From: Tubulanus polymorphus
Taxonomy: Eukaryota > Nemertea > Palaeonemertea > Tubulaniformes > Tubulanidae
Direction: 5' to 3'
Assembly (NCBI RefSeq): GCF_964204645.1
Contig: NC_134025.1
Span: forward strand, 15,282,001-15,346,000
Length of the DNA: 64,000 bases
Positions 1-9,263 of this stretch are shown here, piece after piece. The notes beneath the pieces are model-generated. The model was not told where the DNA came from. It searched no databases and worked only from the letters and a program-made list of their open reading frames with translations. Made by a program: the position numbers and the translations under genes. Each line of letters starts with the position of its first letter. Position 1 is the first letter of the stretch.

Positions 1-2
1 AT

Positions 3-350
3 GCCTCAGAGTCTGCGTATGCTTCTTGTGTGTATTTGAGAGTTGAAGACACAGAAACTGGTGAAATTTCTGTATCGTTGTTATGCTCTAAAACTAGAGT
101 AGCTCCGTTGAAGGAACGTCGAACAATACCAGAACTTGAATTGATGGCAGCGTTTATAACAGCTCGTTTAGTGACATTTGTAACCAGTCAGTTGACGCAG
201 ATTGAAATAGACTCTGTCACATGTTGGACTGACTCGAAAGTAGTTTTGGCTTGGTTGTCACAGCCTGCTTATAAATGGCAAACTTTTGTACAAAACCGTG
301 TGCAGGAAATTCAAGCCAAGGTACCGTCTGGAAACTGGCGTGTAAATGTA
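3..350 (+). pseudogene. BEL/Pao retrotransposon pol, RNase H segment (5' truncated by window edge)
   Basis: Open from the left edge of the window, so the gap-pol N-terminus lies outside. The segment runs through the Pao-type linker (PLKERRTIPELELMAA) into an RNase H-like core with the characteristic CWTDSKVVLAWL stretch. RNase H removes the RNA strand of the RNA-DNA hybrid during reverse transcription of the element. Around 340-350 the frame shifts: the sequence continues as the Pao NPADICSRG motif one frame over, so this reading ends spuriously near 383. Assignment to BEL/Pao rests on the order RNase H, zinc-binding domain, integrase, DUF5641-like tail seen across 3-2023. The lesion means the copy is not functional as read. 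Confidence 0.85.
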
Positions 351-2023
351 ACCCGGCTGATATCTGTTCACGTGGTTGTCTAGCTGGTGAACTTGTGAAT
401 TCAAAACTCTGGTGGCATGGCCCTGAATATCTGATGTTGAAGCCTGATCAGTGGCCGAAATCATCATCTGATGATAGTTCAGCCAAGGAAATTGCAGTTA
501 AGAAGGCAAGATTCAAGGTCAAGGTTGCCAGTAGTGCTGTCGAAATTATTGATGGGAAGAAGAACTTTCTAGATAAATGTATAGCCAAATATAAATCATA
601 CCACAAATTTGTCCGTGTTATGAGTTTGGTTAGGAGACCCTTCATCCGAAATGAGGGGAGAGATGTAAATACTAATCATCCTGTGAAAACTGAAAAATTG
701 TGGTGGTGGAGATATGTTCAAGAGAAACATTTTCCTGAAGAAATCAAGTGCTTGAAATCTGGTAAAGAGATACCAAAATCAAGTATGATCCGTTCTTTGA
801 ATCCTATGTGGGATGATGAATCTCAGTTGATAAAAGTTGGTGGTAGACTCAGCAATGCATTGTTACCTGATGAATCGAAGCATCCGATCATTCTCCCTTC
901 TGGCGAAACATTGGTTAGAAGTATGATACTGTGGCATCACAAGTTACATGGTCATACTGGCGTTGCTCAAACTCTGGCCAATGTACGATATAAACATTGG
1001 ATTGTCCGTGGCAGAAGAGAAGTGCGTCAAGTGATCAACGATTGTCGGTGCAAAGAACCTAAGCCAATGGGTCAAAAGATGGGGCAGCTGCCTGCTGAGA
1101 GGTTGATTGATGTACCACCATTCACCAATGTTGGAGTGGATTTTGCTGGTCCACTGTATGTTGTTAATGGTAACGAGGAACAGAAAAGTTACATTCTGTT
1201 ATTCACCTGTATGAGCACCAGAGCTGTGCATTTAGAATTAACTGAAGACCTATCGGCACCTGAATTTTTGAAAGCGACTGAAAGAATGATGCATCGGAGA
1301 GGAAAATGTTCGACCATTTACTCTGACAATGCAAAAACATTTAAAAAGGCTGCCAATGTACTACGGCGTCTTTTTAAAACATCTTAAGTCACTATAGAAG
1401 CTGGTTTAAATAAACATGGTGTGACATGGAAGTTTATTCCGCCAAAATCGCCATGGCAAGGTGGTTTTTATGAGAGGTTAGTAAGGAGTGTAAAGGAGCC
1501 CTTGAGAAAAATACTCGGCAAAGCTCGTCTCACTTTTAATGATCTGCGAACAGTCTTGGTTGAAGTTGAATGCCAGCTGAATTCGCGACCGCTCACAATA
1601 ATATCTGCTGATCAGGAAGATCCATTGCCGCTGACTCCAGGTCACTTCTTAGTTGGTCGGAATTTACAGATTGTTCCGGACATTGATGATGTAACAAAGA
1701 AAACCAGTTTTGGCCAGAAATGGCAGTACCGCCAAAGGTTAGCGAAACTCTTCTGGTCTCGGTGGTACAAAGAGTACCTAGTTGAATTAAACAAGATGCA
1801 AAAGTGGACTGAGATCCAGGAAAACGCTAAAATCGGCGATGTTGTACTTGTTGCGGACGACAACGTGAAGAAAGCTGATTGGCGACTTGGACGCATCATT
1901 GATGTTCATATGGGCAGAGATGATCTGGTTCGTTCTGTCACCGTTAAAACTGTGAAAGGTGTAATTAGACGTCCAGTGCAGCGTTTGCGACTTGTTGAAT
2001 CTGCTGATGATGATGAAAAGTAA
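345..2023 (+). pseudogene. BEL/Pao retrotransposon pol, integrase and C-terminal tail
   Basis: Continues the polyprotein one frame over. It carries NPADICSRG, a zinc-binding region beginning HHKLHGHTG whose distal cysteines (DCRC) are closer together than is usual, then an rve integrase core with the DDE triad visible: Asp at 1139 (VGVDFAGP), Asp at 1325 (YSDNAKTF) and Glu at 1472 (GGFYERLV). The tail after about 1600 (LTPGHFLVGR and onwards) looks like the DUF5641 domain that ends BEL/Pao pol proteins. The integrase would insert the cDNA into host DNA. An in-frame TAA at 1385-1387, between the second Asp and the Glu, breaks the protein; both sides are in the same frame, so it is one nonsense change. 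Degenerate element. Confidence 0.9.
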
Positions 2024-2114
2024 TCGGAACATTGTTGTGTACAAATTATGAAGAAATTTCGCAGCACTTCGACTCACGTAGTACCTTATTTGAAAACTCG
2101 CTAAGGTCGTTTTC

Positions 2115-2123
2115 AGAGGGGAG
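2115..2123 (+). other. Polypurine tract of the BEL/Pao element
   Basis: A purine run (AGAGGGGAG) sits directly before the TGTTACC start of the probable 3' LTR, the usual place for the plus-strand primer in LTR retrotransposons. Confidence 0.6.
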
Positions 2124-2729
2124 TGTTACCAATTGTATTTCATTGTTTTAATTTTGTAAATTAAGTAATTTTGTCTTAAATTGTTTCCCGTATGGTGCTG
2201 CCACCTTCTGGGATTACTTTCCTTCCCAGGCATGCGAGGGAGAGAATTCAAGCTCAGTGATTGGCTGAGACTTTTTTGTTGTTGTTGTTCATCCAAAATG
2301 GTGGGAAAATCATAAGATGGGTCAGGCATTTTGTATGTTATAAATCTAATTTTGTAGCCTATCAAGATGGCTCGAGTGTGCCTTGATAATGTATTTAAGT
2401 TAAACTATGTATAGATCAGGCACAGCAGCATTGAGATGGTGAAATTGTATACACACGACCGAAGTTTTATGGACTTTGAATTATAGGCAGATGTTGTCCT
2501 TGTCTGACCTTGAATACGATTCTGTTACTGATATGAAACTGTCACCGTGATTGATAATGTTCGCTTGAATCTGCGACATTTTCCAGCACCATACCTGAAG
2601 AGGATCCACCTATTGTATTGTATATATTAAACAGTTGAAAATGACCCATAAATGCAACCGTTAGCAGTTAATGTTTGTCATTGACTCGATCTTGTTGTAG
2701 TAAGGTTTTTGTAGGTAATCGACCTTACA
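2124..2729 (+). repeat. Probable 3' LTR of the BEL/Pao element
   Basis: Starts with TGTTACC immediately after the polypurine tract and 100 bp after the pol stop, as BEL/Pao LTRs do. The end is placed at GACCTTACA near 2729 because it roughly mirrors the start; no second LTR is in the window to confirm the right edge, so this boundary is a guess. Confidence 0.5.
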
Positions 2730-3005
2730 ATAACTGACTTGTTATATTTGGACGAAGGTGTATGTGCGGTCGCGTGTCCCGACGTATCGCCGCCGAGGAA
2801 AAGGTGTTAATGCTGTCGATGAATCGCGATAAACTGTATATACTGTTTTCCGAATCCTGTCGAGCGTTATTCCGAATCCTGTCGAGCGTTATTCCGTTAA
2901 TTGTCGTCGTTAGAATTCATCGCCCTGGATGTTATGTAAGCTAATGGCAATGCGTGCGAATACCGAATAGTTGCGAATAATTGCGACTCCAGACGTGCAG
3001 TGAAG
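2730..3005. other. Intergenic stretch after the LTR
   Basis: No coding signal found. Holds a short direct repeat (TTCCGAATCCTGTCGAGCGTTA twice, around 2849-2892, given here only as its consensus start TTCCGAATCC). Confidence 0.4.
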
Positions 3006-3710
3006 TTACTCTACTGTGCCTATTAATTTTTGCATAGTATTAAATTTAAGTTTGGCATATAATTGTAATTCCATCAGTGAGCTAACTGTTGTTTTCCTTT
3101 GAGTAACATCAATAAAGTTATTTAGTTTTATATTTTTAATCCAAATTGTTTTGTTTCCTTCATAAGGACAGGTTAGACAGGTTTTTCCTACAATTGGCCC
3201 TTTACGAATTGTTTCAACAAGATACAGTCCTGCAGTTGACTGCGGCTTCAAAATACTCGTCTCGGTTCTTTCTTCAGAAATGTTCATTCTGGCCTGTATA
3301 TAATTTCTCACATAGTCACCGATACTGTGGATGATTGCTCCTGCTGAATCAATTTCAATTTTATCCTTTCTAAAAAGATCCCATAACTTTTTATGAGGAG
3401 TAGATATAAACGGCCCATTGCTCGAATATTGACGAAGTTTATCATTCCACTCCAACATGAAATTAACATATGGATCCGTCATGGATTGGGTTATTTTATA
3501 AGAACATTGAAATGTTTTGTGCAGGTCATAAATGATATCACTCACTAGCGTTCCTACTTTCAACATTTTGTCCCAAGTTTCCATCCTTTGAGGAAAAAAA
3601 ATTAAGTGTCTAGTCTGCAACATTTTCTCTTTTACATCCTTATAGATATCTATTAAGGATATTGATTCAATAATTTTGATAGCGGAATTTGTTTTGCGTT
3701 TTCTTGCCAT
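3006..3710 (-). CDS. Unrecognised intact ORF, about 234 aa
   Basis: An uninterrupted minus-strand frame. Two ATGs lie close together at its start; the second (3708-3710) has the better context (GACCATGG) and is chosen. The protein is basic at the N-terminus (MARKRKT), has no clear membrane segment, and near residue 180 has a KTCLTCPYEG stretch with a CxxC pair followed by KTIWIKNIKLNNF. I do not recognise the family. It lies between the BEL LTR and the Polinton block and is the only long intact reading frame outside known elements, so it could be a small intronless host gene, a domesticated element gene or part of an unknown element. A TATA-like CATATAAGC lies about 50 bp upstream on the minus strand. 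Confidence 0.45.
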   Translation of the reverse strand: MARKRKTNSAIKIIESISLIDIYKDVKEKMLQTRHLIFFPQRMETWDKMLKVGTLVSDIIYDLHKTFQCSYKITQSMTDPYVNFMLEWNDKLRQYSSNGPFISTPHKKLWDLFRKDKIEIDSAGAIIHSIGDYVRNYIQARMNISEERTETSILKPQSTAGLYLVETIRKGPIVGKTCLTCPYEGNKTIWIKNIKLNNFIDVTQRKTTVSSLMELQLYAKLKFNTMQKLIGTVE

Positions 3711-3716
3711 GGTCAC

Positions 3717-4142
3717 TATTACAGTGTGGAGAAGAATACTGAAACATTGCTGCTTATATGTTATTTATCTTAAAACACATGTCGGTAACCTTTTGTTGAC
3801 CCACGGACTCGGATCAAAATATAACCTCACGTGTTAAGCTGGAACCCAGCCAGTAACCCACCATATATGTATGGAATACGCTAGTGCTGCACTCTGTGTT
3901 TCACATTAGGAACTGCCTGTGAATGAAGGCCTAAATGAAATCATTCATAGGAGTTTATAAATGCTAATTACACGGTTCTGGCTATTCCTGGCTATTACAT
4001 TTAACACCCCTTAGAAAAAGCACGTTCTTCTGTTTCATGCGGTACATTCATGATGAATATAACCCAAACACTTATTGAGTTACAGGCTTTCAAAGTTGCC
4101 TCAAAAGTCAGCAAAAAAGTTGTACATTTTTAGTCTTTATGA
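3717..4142. other. Non-coding stretch between the unknown ORF and the Polinton block
   Basis: I see no gene, repeat partner or RNA here. The base composition is mixed and becomes strongly AT-rich from about 4130, where Polinton-derived sequence starts. Confidence 0.4.
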
Positions 4143-4178
4143 ATTTTTGATATTACAAATAACACCGGCGTTATAAAT

Positions 4179-4790
4179 ATATACTACAAGAAGTGTTCTA
4201 AATGTGAATTAGATAACTTAGCTTTAACAGAATTTAGTAAGCGTAAGATTAGCAAAGATGGTTTTCAATATTGCTGTAAAACTTGTTTTAAACTATATAC
4301 CAAACAATACCGAGAAGATAATATAGAACATTATAATTATTATATGGCAGAATATATGAGAGAAAGATATCAAACAGATCTTAATTTTAGATTGAAACAA
4401 TGCTTAAGATATAGATTAACACAATTATTCAACAATGAAACACATTTAGAAACACTATCTAATTTATTGGGTTGTTCAGATGAATTCTTAAAATCATGGA
4501 TTATATTTCAATTCGATGATAAAATGAATATAGATAATTATGGGGATTATTACCATATTGATCATGTGTTACCAATATCTAAATTTAACATGAATGATGA
4601 ATACAATAAAAAACTTATTAAGGGTTGGAAAAATTTAAGGCCTTTAGAAAAGAAGGAAAACATAATTAAATCTAATAAACTAGATTTACAGTTATATTTA
4701 GATCAACTGGATAAAGCAAAGACATTTGTTGAATTATGGAATAGTATTTCACAGAATCAACCGCATTCTGAGGTTTTAATCAGTGGTTAG
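4179..4790 (+). pseudogene. HNH endonuclease of Polinton block I
   Basis: The reading frame is open from 4143 and carries a zinc-ribbon-like N-terminus (KCSKCEL...FSKRKISKDGFQYCCKTC, two CxxC pairs) followed by an HNH core with YYHIDHVLPISKF and WKNLRPLEKKENIIKSNK. This architecture is a familiar HNH nuclease of large DNA viruses and Polintons; HNH enzymes cut DNA with one metal ion. The first in-frame ATG (4344) would remove the zinc ribbon. The sequence TTATAAATATA at 4172-4182 looks like the ATAAATG start context seen elsewhere in these elements with ATG changed to ATA, so loss of the start codon is likely. It sits at the left edge of the AT-rich Polinton-derived DNA. Confidence 0.75.
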
Positions 4791-5157
4791 AAAGCTGGCA
4801 ATTCTATTTGAGCGTTGTATGTATATTATACATAGCTCTTGTTTACTACTAAAACATATGTTGCCAAATATATCTTGTTTTCAATTCGAAAGAATTAATC
4901 AATTACATCACAAAGGAACATCTGTTACAATCCAGGCAAACATGCAGAAATAATTAGTTTGGTCGAACGTGCGCCACGTCGGCAGTTAGAAATCAATTTT
5001 CACATACATAGTACGTATTGGATATTCTCTCTCAAAACACAGTTTACAGTTCTAAATCTAAATGTAAGTACCGTTTTTTGTAGTTATTATGAAGTAAGGA
5101 AACCTTTAAACATATTTAAGTACAGTAATTCATTTTCACGACATCTTTTAGATTAAA

Positions 5158-5880
5158 ATGGAATACAGAGATCAACCAGAAATTCCAAGTCAACCATCGG
5201 AAGAGGAACCAGAAACGATAGATAGTGAAACTCAGGAATCAATAGAAATGGTGGATAAAACTCTCGTAATTGACGAACAAACTTCACAAAAATTACAAGA
5301 ACATTTGGACTATCATCAAGAATGGTGAAAATTCTAAGTGATGTAATACATAATAAACAATTACCGCGCGAACTACAATTACCAAAATTACCAGCAATGC
5401 GACTCAAATTGCTTTTGGGACTCAAAGAATCGAAAGCTAAGAAAATGAGTGGAGAAGAGTTGAACGAGTTTTTAAAATCTAAATTAATCATTGACACAGA
5501 ACATTTAAACTTTCCGGAAATACAAAGTGTAGAATTTATTTCATTTGCTGAAATTACTGATATATTAAAAAAAAGTTATAAAACCATATTAAATAGAAAA
5601 GCAAAACACCTATGGGACCACATCATTTTCGGGGGTTATCTAAATATTTTCAATGTTTGATAAAGAAACTGAGGGGATTTCTTGGGGGCTGTGGATTAAA
5701 AAGAACATAGATATCAGTGCCGGTTTTGAAAGAAAACTGAGAAGAGTAGGTAGATTAATAAAATATGAAAAATTCAAAATATTAGGATTAGCATTTAGTG
5801 AAGTAGTCAGATATTTACCAGAAATTGAAGAAATGATTGGAAACAATCCAGTAATAAAAGAATTCTGGACAAAATTATAA
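5158..5880 (+). pseudogene. Unknown element-borne gene in three reading-frame pieces
   Basis: Three consecutive plus-strand pieces (5158-5328, 5322-5660, 5653-5880) read as one protein if the frame changes twice, near 5325 and 5645. The first piece is acidic (many Glu/Asp), the middle is mixed helix-like, and the last has GISWGLWIKKNI followed by a basic helix ERKLRRVGRLIKYEKF. I recall similar SWG-W...RKLR sequences in uncharacterised invertebrate proteins but cannot name a family. It is less AT-rich than the neighbouring Polinton genes, so it may be a separate insertion or cargo. Short introns instead of frameshifts are not excluded, but no convincing GT-AG pair was seen. Confidence 0.4.
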
Positions 5881-5957
5881 ATTATAACACTGAAGGTCTT
5901 TGTAATATAGATATCAAAAAATGTAATCTCGATTGTATATATCTGTTTTAATATTGT

Positions 5958-6159
5958 ATTGTTTACTGTTAACTAAGTATTGCGCAATAACCGGTGCGAT
6001 TGGACCGCTTTTCTATTGTTCTCCATTGTTCTATTATTGATCGTTGTTAATGGCGGCGGTTGTTCTGTATTGATTGTTTACTGTTAACTCTGTATTGCGC
6101 AATAACCGGTCCGATTGGACCGCTTTTCTATTGTTCTCCATTGTTCTATTATCGATCGC
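5958..6159. repeat. Two tandem copies of a 115 bp repeat
   Basis: Copy 1 starts at 5958 and copy 2 at 6073. Each begins ATTGTTTACTGTTAACT, includes TATTGCGCAATAACCGGT and ends near ATTATTGATCG. The copies differ at only a few positions. No coding potential was seen. Confidence 0.85.
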
Positions 6160-6289
6160 TAAAATTTGCATAATAAATATATATGTAAATGAAATAGTAA
6201 TTCCACCAGTCGTTTCTTTGAATTTATTTTCAGTTTGAGGATTTATTATCAGGAATCCGAAATGACTTATCAAAAGCAGCGAGGAATGA

Positions 6290-6583
6290 AAAAGGATGAC
6301 GTTAGTCGAAGAAATGGAAGAGGATTCTAAAATGTTAATCAATTTTAATAAAAAATTTGATTTATAAATGGAAAGGAATGATGAATACAATAAAAAACTT
6401 ATTTGGAATTGGAAAAATTTAAGACCTCTTGAAAAGAAAGAAAATCAAATCAAATCTAAAACACTAGATTTACAGTTATATTTAGAACAGTTAACAAAGG
6501 CAAAGAAATATATTGATCAATGGAACAATGATCCAAATAATGAACAATACGTTGAGGAATTTGATATCAAGGATCCGAAATGA
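6290..6583 (+). pseudogene. Chimeric fragment: Polinton promoter and start fused to a second HNH C-terminus
   Basis: From about 6300 to 6372 the sequence matches the end of the polymerase gene plus the leader of the OB-like gene at 29330-29396, including the shared motif AATCAATTTTAATAAAAA and the ATGGA start. From 6375 it switches to the C-terminal half of the HNH protein (NDEYNKKLI, WKNLRPLEKKENQIKSK), about 85% identical to the copy at 4590-4790. The HNH catalytic HIDHV part is missing. This is a deletion or recombination junction inside Polinton DNA, and the 71 aa frame it creates is unlikely to be a functional nuclease. Confidence 0.7.
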
Positions 6584-6848
6584 CTTATCTGGACAGTTAT
6601 AATTACTGCTCCTAATAGATAAACAAAAGTAGTGAGATATGAAATAGAATTCAAATAAAATGTATTAATTTTTAATATTTTCTTTTCAAAAAAGAATACT
6701 TTATATCACAAATAAAAAATACTAAAAAAACAATAACTAATACTAAATTTCTTTACCTTTAACTAAGCCAGTATTAATCTAAAGAGATGCTGGTATAATT
6801 TGAAGAATGCTTATAATATTTTTTTCGCCTTTTTTTCTCCTATATACA

Positions 6849-7429
6849 TGTCAAAGAAATCTAATAAGAATAGTATTGATATTGAAAAAACATTAGATGA
6901 TTTGGGTATAAGTGATAATAAAGATACAGTTGTAACTAATTGTGCTCAAGTTAATTGTAATATTGATTATGAATACTATCTATATTGTAAACACCATCTT
7001 GAATTACTAATTGCTGGCGGGAAATCTAAAGAGTTTTTAACTAAGATAATTACTTTTCAAGAATTAGATGCTATGAAACCAGATAAAGTAATGAAATATT
7101 TTAAGATTCATGAAGAAGCTAGATTAGCTAGAATAAATGATTCTATTTCAGATGGTATTGTCAAATGTTACTCTAAGTTATGTAACCGGTTAATACCAAT
7201 TGATGATGAAAATAAATTATATAGTGATTTGAAAAATAACTACTTAGTTATGACTGAATTACAAAAATGGGTCGGATATGCTTCATTTCAATTAGGATCG
7301 GTTATGACCTTAATTTCTACTGGTGTCATAACATTTTCGAATATCAAGCCTATGGAATATAAATCAGGTAAGAACGAAACAGATGTACTACAACCAAACG
7401 GCGAAAAATTAACTAAAATAAATGAGTGA
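6849..7429 (+). CDS. Conserved-looking Polinton protein of unknown function, about 193 aa
   Basis: An intact frame. An ATG at 6800 exists, but the one at 6849 (MSKKSNKNSID) gives a normal hydrophilic start, while the extra N-terminus from 6800 is hydrophobic and AT-derived. The protein is Lys/Asn/Asp-rich with YYLYCKHHLELLIAGGKSKEFL and a C-terminal hydrophobic patch (SFQLGSVMTLISTGVITF) that could be a membrane or buried helix. I recall similar proteins (KHHL-LL-GG-SKE) next to capsid genes in Polinton-like elements of cnidarians and molluscs, but have no function for them. It overlaps the next gene by eight bases (ATGAGTGA), pointing to a compact virus-like gene block. Confidence 0.6.
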
Positions 7430-7790
7430 TGGAGTTAAGAAAAAGGTTAGATCTGAAAAACAAATTAAATGGGCAAGAGAATTAGGTAAAAGATCTTCAG
7501 AATTAAAAAAAGCTAAGAAAAAGAAATTAACTGATATAAATGAATCACAGACTTTATCTGATATTAATTCAAATAATAATCCATCTGATTCTTCTAATAG
7601 TGGAAGAAATAATTACTTATATATTACAATTGGGTTAATCACAATTACTATATTCTCTGGTGTAATATATAAATCAAAATTCAAATCTGATGATAAAGAT
7701 GATTCCAATGATGATAAACCTATTATACCAGAAAATAAGTCAAATCATAAAGTCATTGAAACTAAATCTAAATTATTATTAATGGATTAA
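7422..7790 (+). CDS. Small single-pass membrane protein of the Polinton block
   Basis: A 122 aa intact frame starting at AAAATAAATG inside the end of the previous gene. The N-terminus is very basic (MSDGVKKKVRSEKQIKWARELGKR...KKAKKKK), the middle is Ser/Asn-rich, and one strong membrane segment (YLYITIGLITITIFSGVIY) lies near residues 66-84, followed by an acidic tail. The basic arm plus one helix is a typical layout of small virion or membrane proteins in these elements, but no function can be assigned. The integrase follows six bases later. Confidence 0.6.
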   Translation: MSDGVKKKVRSEKQIKWARELGKRSSELKKAKKKKLTDINESQTLSDINSNNNPSDSSNSGRNNYLYITIGLITITIFSGVIYKSKFKSDDKDDSNDDKPIIPENKSNHKVIETKSKLLLMD

Positions 7791-7796
7791 AATAAG

Positions 7797-8255
7797 ATGA
7801 AAAAAGAACAATATTTAAGAGATTTATATTACAACCCAGAAAGTGAAGTATCATATTCTAACGTTTCAGAATTATGGGATAAAATTAAATCTGATAATGA
7901 AAATGGTAATATAAAATATAGTGAATTAAAATCATGGTTACAAAATCAACCAACATATCAAATCCACAAGAAAATGGATAAAACTTATTTAACAAGAAAA
8001 GTTATGGTTTCATATATCGATCAACAATGGCAAGCAGATTTAATTGATATGAAGAACTTAGAGGAATACAACAAAGGATATTTCTGGATATTAAATGTTA
8101 TAGACATATTCAGTAGATACGCATGGTCAATTCCAATCAAAAATAAAACTGGAATAGAAGTGACAAATGCTTTTAAATCAATATTTAAAGAAGCTATTCC
8201 AGATAAGATACAATTTGATGAAGGTAAGGAATTCTATAACAAACATTTTAATAAA
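7797..8255 (+). pseudogene. Polinton integrase, N-terminal part (split by the Helentron)
   Basis: Starts at AAGATGAAAAAAG and carries the zinc-binding-like N-terminal region and the beginning of the rve core, with the first catalytic Asp in QQWQADLIDMKNL and the second in IQFDEGKEFYN. The integrase would join the element ends to host DNA, giving the target duplication typical of Polintons. The reading stops a few codons after the second Asp because a Helentron is inserted; the rest of the protein resumes at about 21796. The break is precise, with the reading frame continuing logically across the excised insertion. Confidence 0.9.
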
Positions 8256-8281
8256 TTGCCCTGAGGCAAAGTGGTTTACCT

Positions 8282-9263
8282 CGAATAGTATCAGTTAGTT
8301 TGTTGTCGATAGTTAGTCCTTCACTTTTAATACAGACTCGTGTAAATGGGATAAATTGTTGTAATTCCTAATTAAGTGGATTCTTCAGTAAATATACATA
8401 GTTGAATATATGGCAGTACGTACAAGTTATATTTAATCAATTAAGAATTAACAACAAATACACATTTGAATAGGAATAAATCAAGTTAAAATTCAATAAT
8501 TGTTGTCAAATATTGTGTCTTGGTTTGTTAATTTAGGAAATAAATATATGAAGTCTCAAATTTTTGGTTGTGCTGATGGTTGCAAGGATACCAATTAGTA
8601 AAATGAGAAAAATATATAAATTTTGTATAGAAACTAAATTTATTTATTACATATTCAAAAATAATACTTATCAAATAACAATATGTGATAAAATAACTCT
8701 GTTAACATTTTAAAAATGAATAAATGCTTATAGGTAAATACAGTGAATTAGCATTATAAAGAGATTTGTCCTATAACACTATGATTCGTTTAACATGGAT
8801 GACATCATCAGACGTTGAATGGTTGTTGATTAAATTGATTTCTATGTTTGGACGTATTAACCAAATAAGGCTGCCTCCCAAAATCCTATTACAGTGTATA
8901 AAATTGAAGTTGCCAAGTGTATAGAAGCAAAGACTATAAAAATATAGTAATAGATATAATAACAGAAATGACATAGATATTAACAACGCAGGCTAGCGTC
9001 GGAATTAATGTTCTCGAATTTGTATAAAATTAAGATATAATAACAGAAATGACATAGATATTAACAACGCAGGCTAGCGTTGGAATTATTGTTCTCAAAT
9101 TTGTATAAAATTAAGATATAATAACAGAAATGATTTGATCACACCTGTTGGACCTAGATATTTTAATCCTGTAGGCTAACATTGGAATTATTGTCGTCGT
9201 ACTATTTAAAATTACGTTAAAGTAACAGAAATGATTTGATAACACTAGTTGTACATAGATATT
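8282..9263. repeat. Helentron 3' subterminal region with degenerate tandem repeats
   Basis: 8282-8940 shows no gene. From about 8950 to 9300 there are four degenerate copies of an 80-90 bp unit (AGATATAATAACAGAAATGA ... GCAGGCTAGCGT...GGAATTATTGT). The last copy overlaps the final coding bases of the RPA-like gene, so the array probably grew by duplication of that gene's 3' end. Confidence 0.65.

Noticed and set aside
6374-6583. A second functional HNH nuclease
   Set aside because: It lacks the HIDHV catalytic part and its start is borrowed from another gene.
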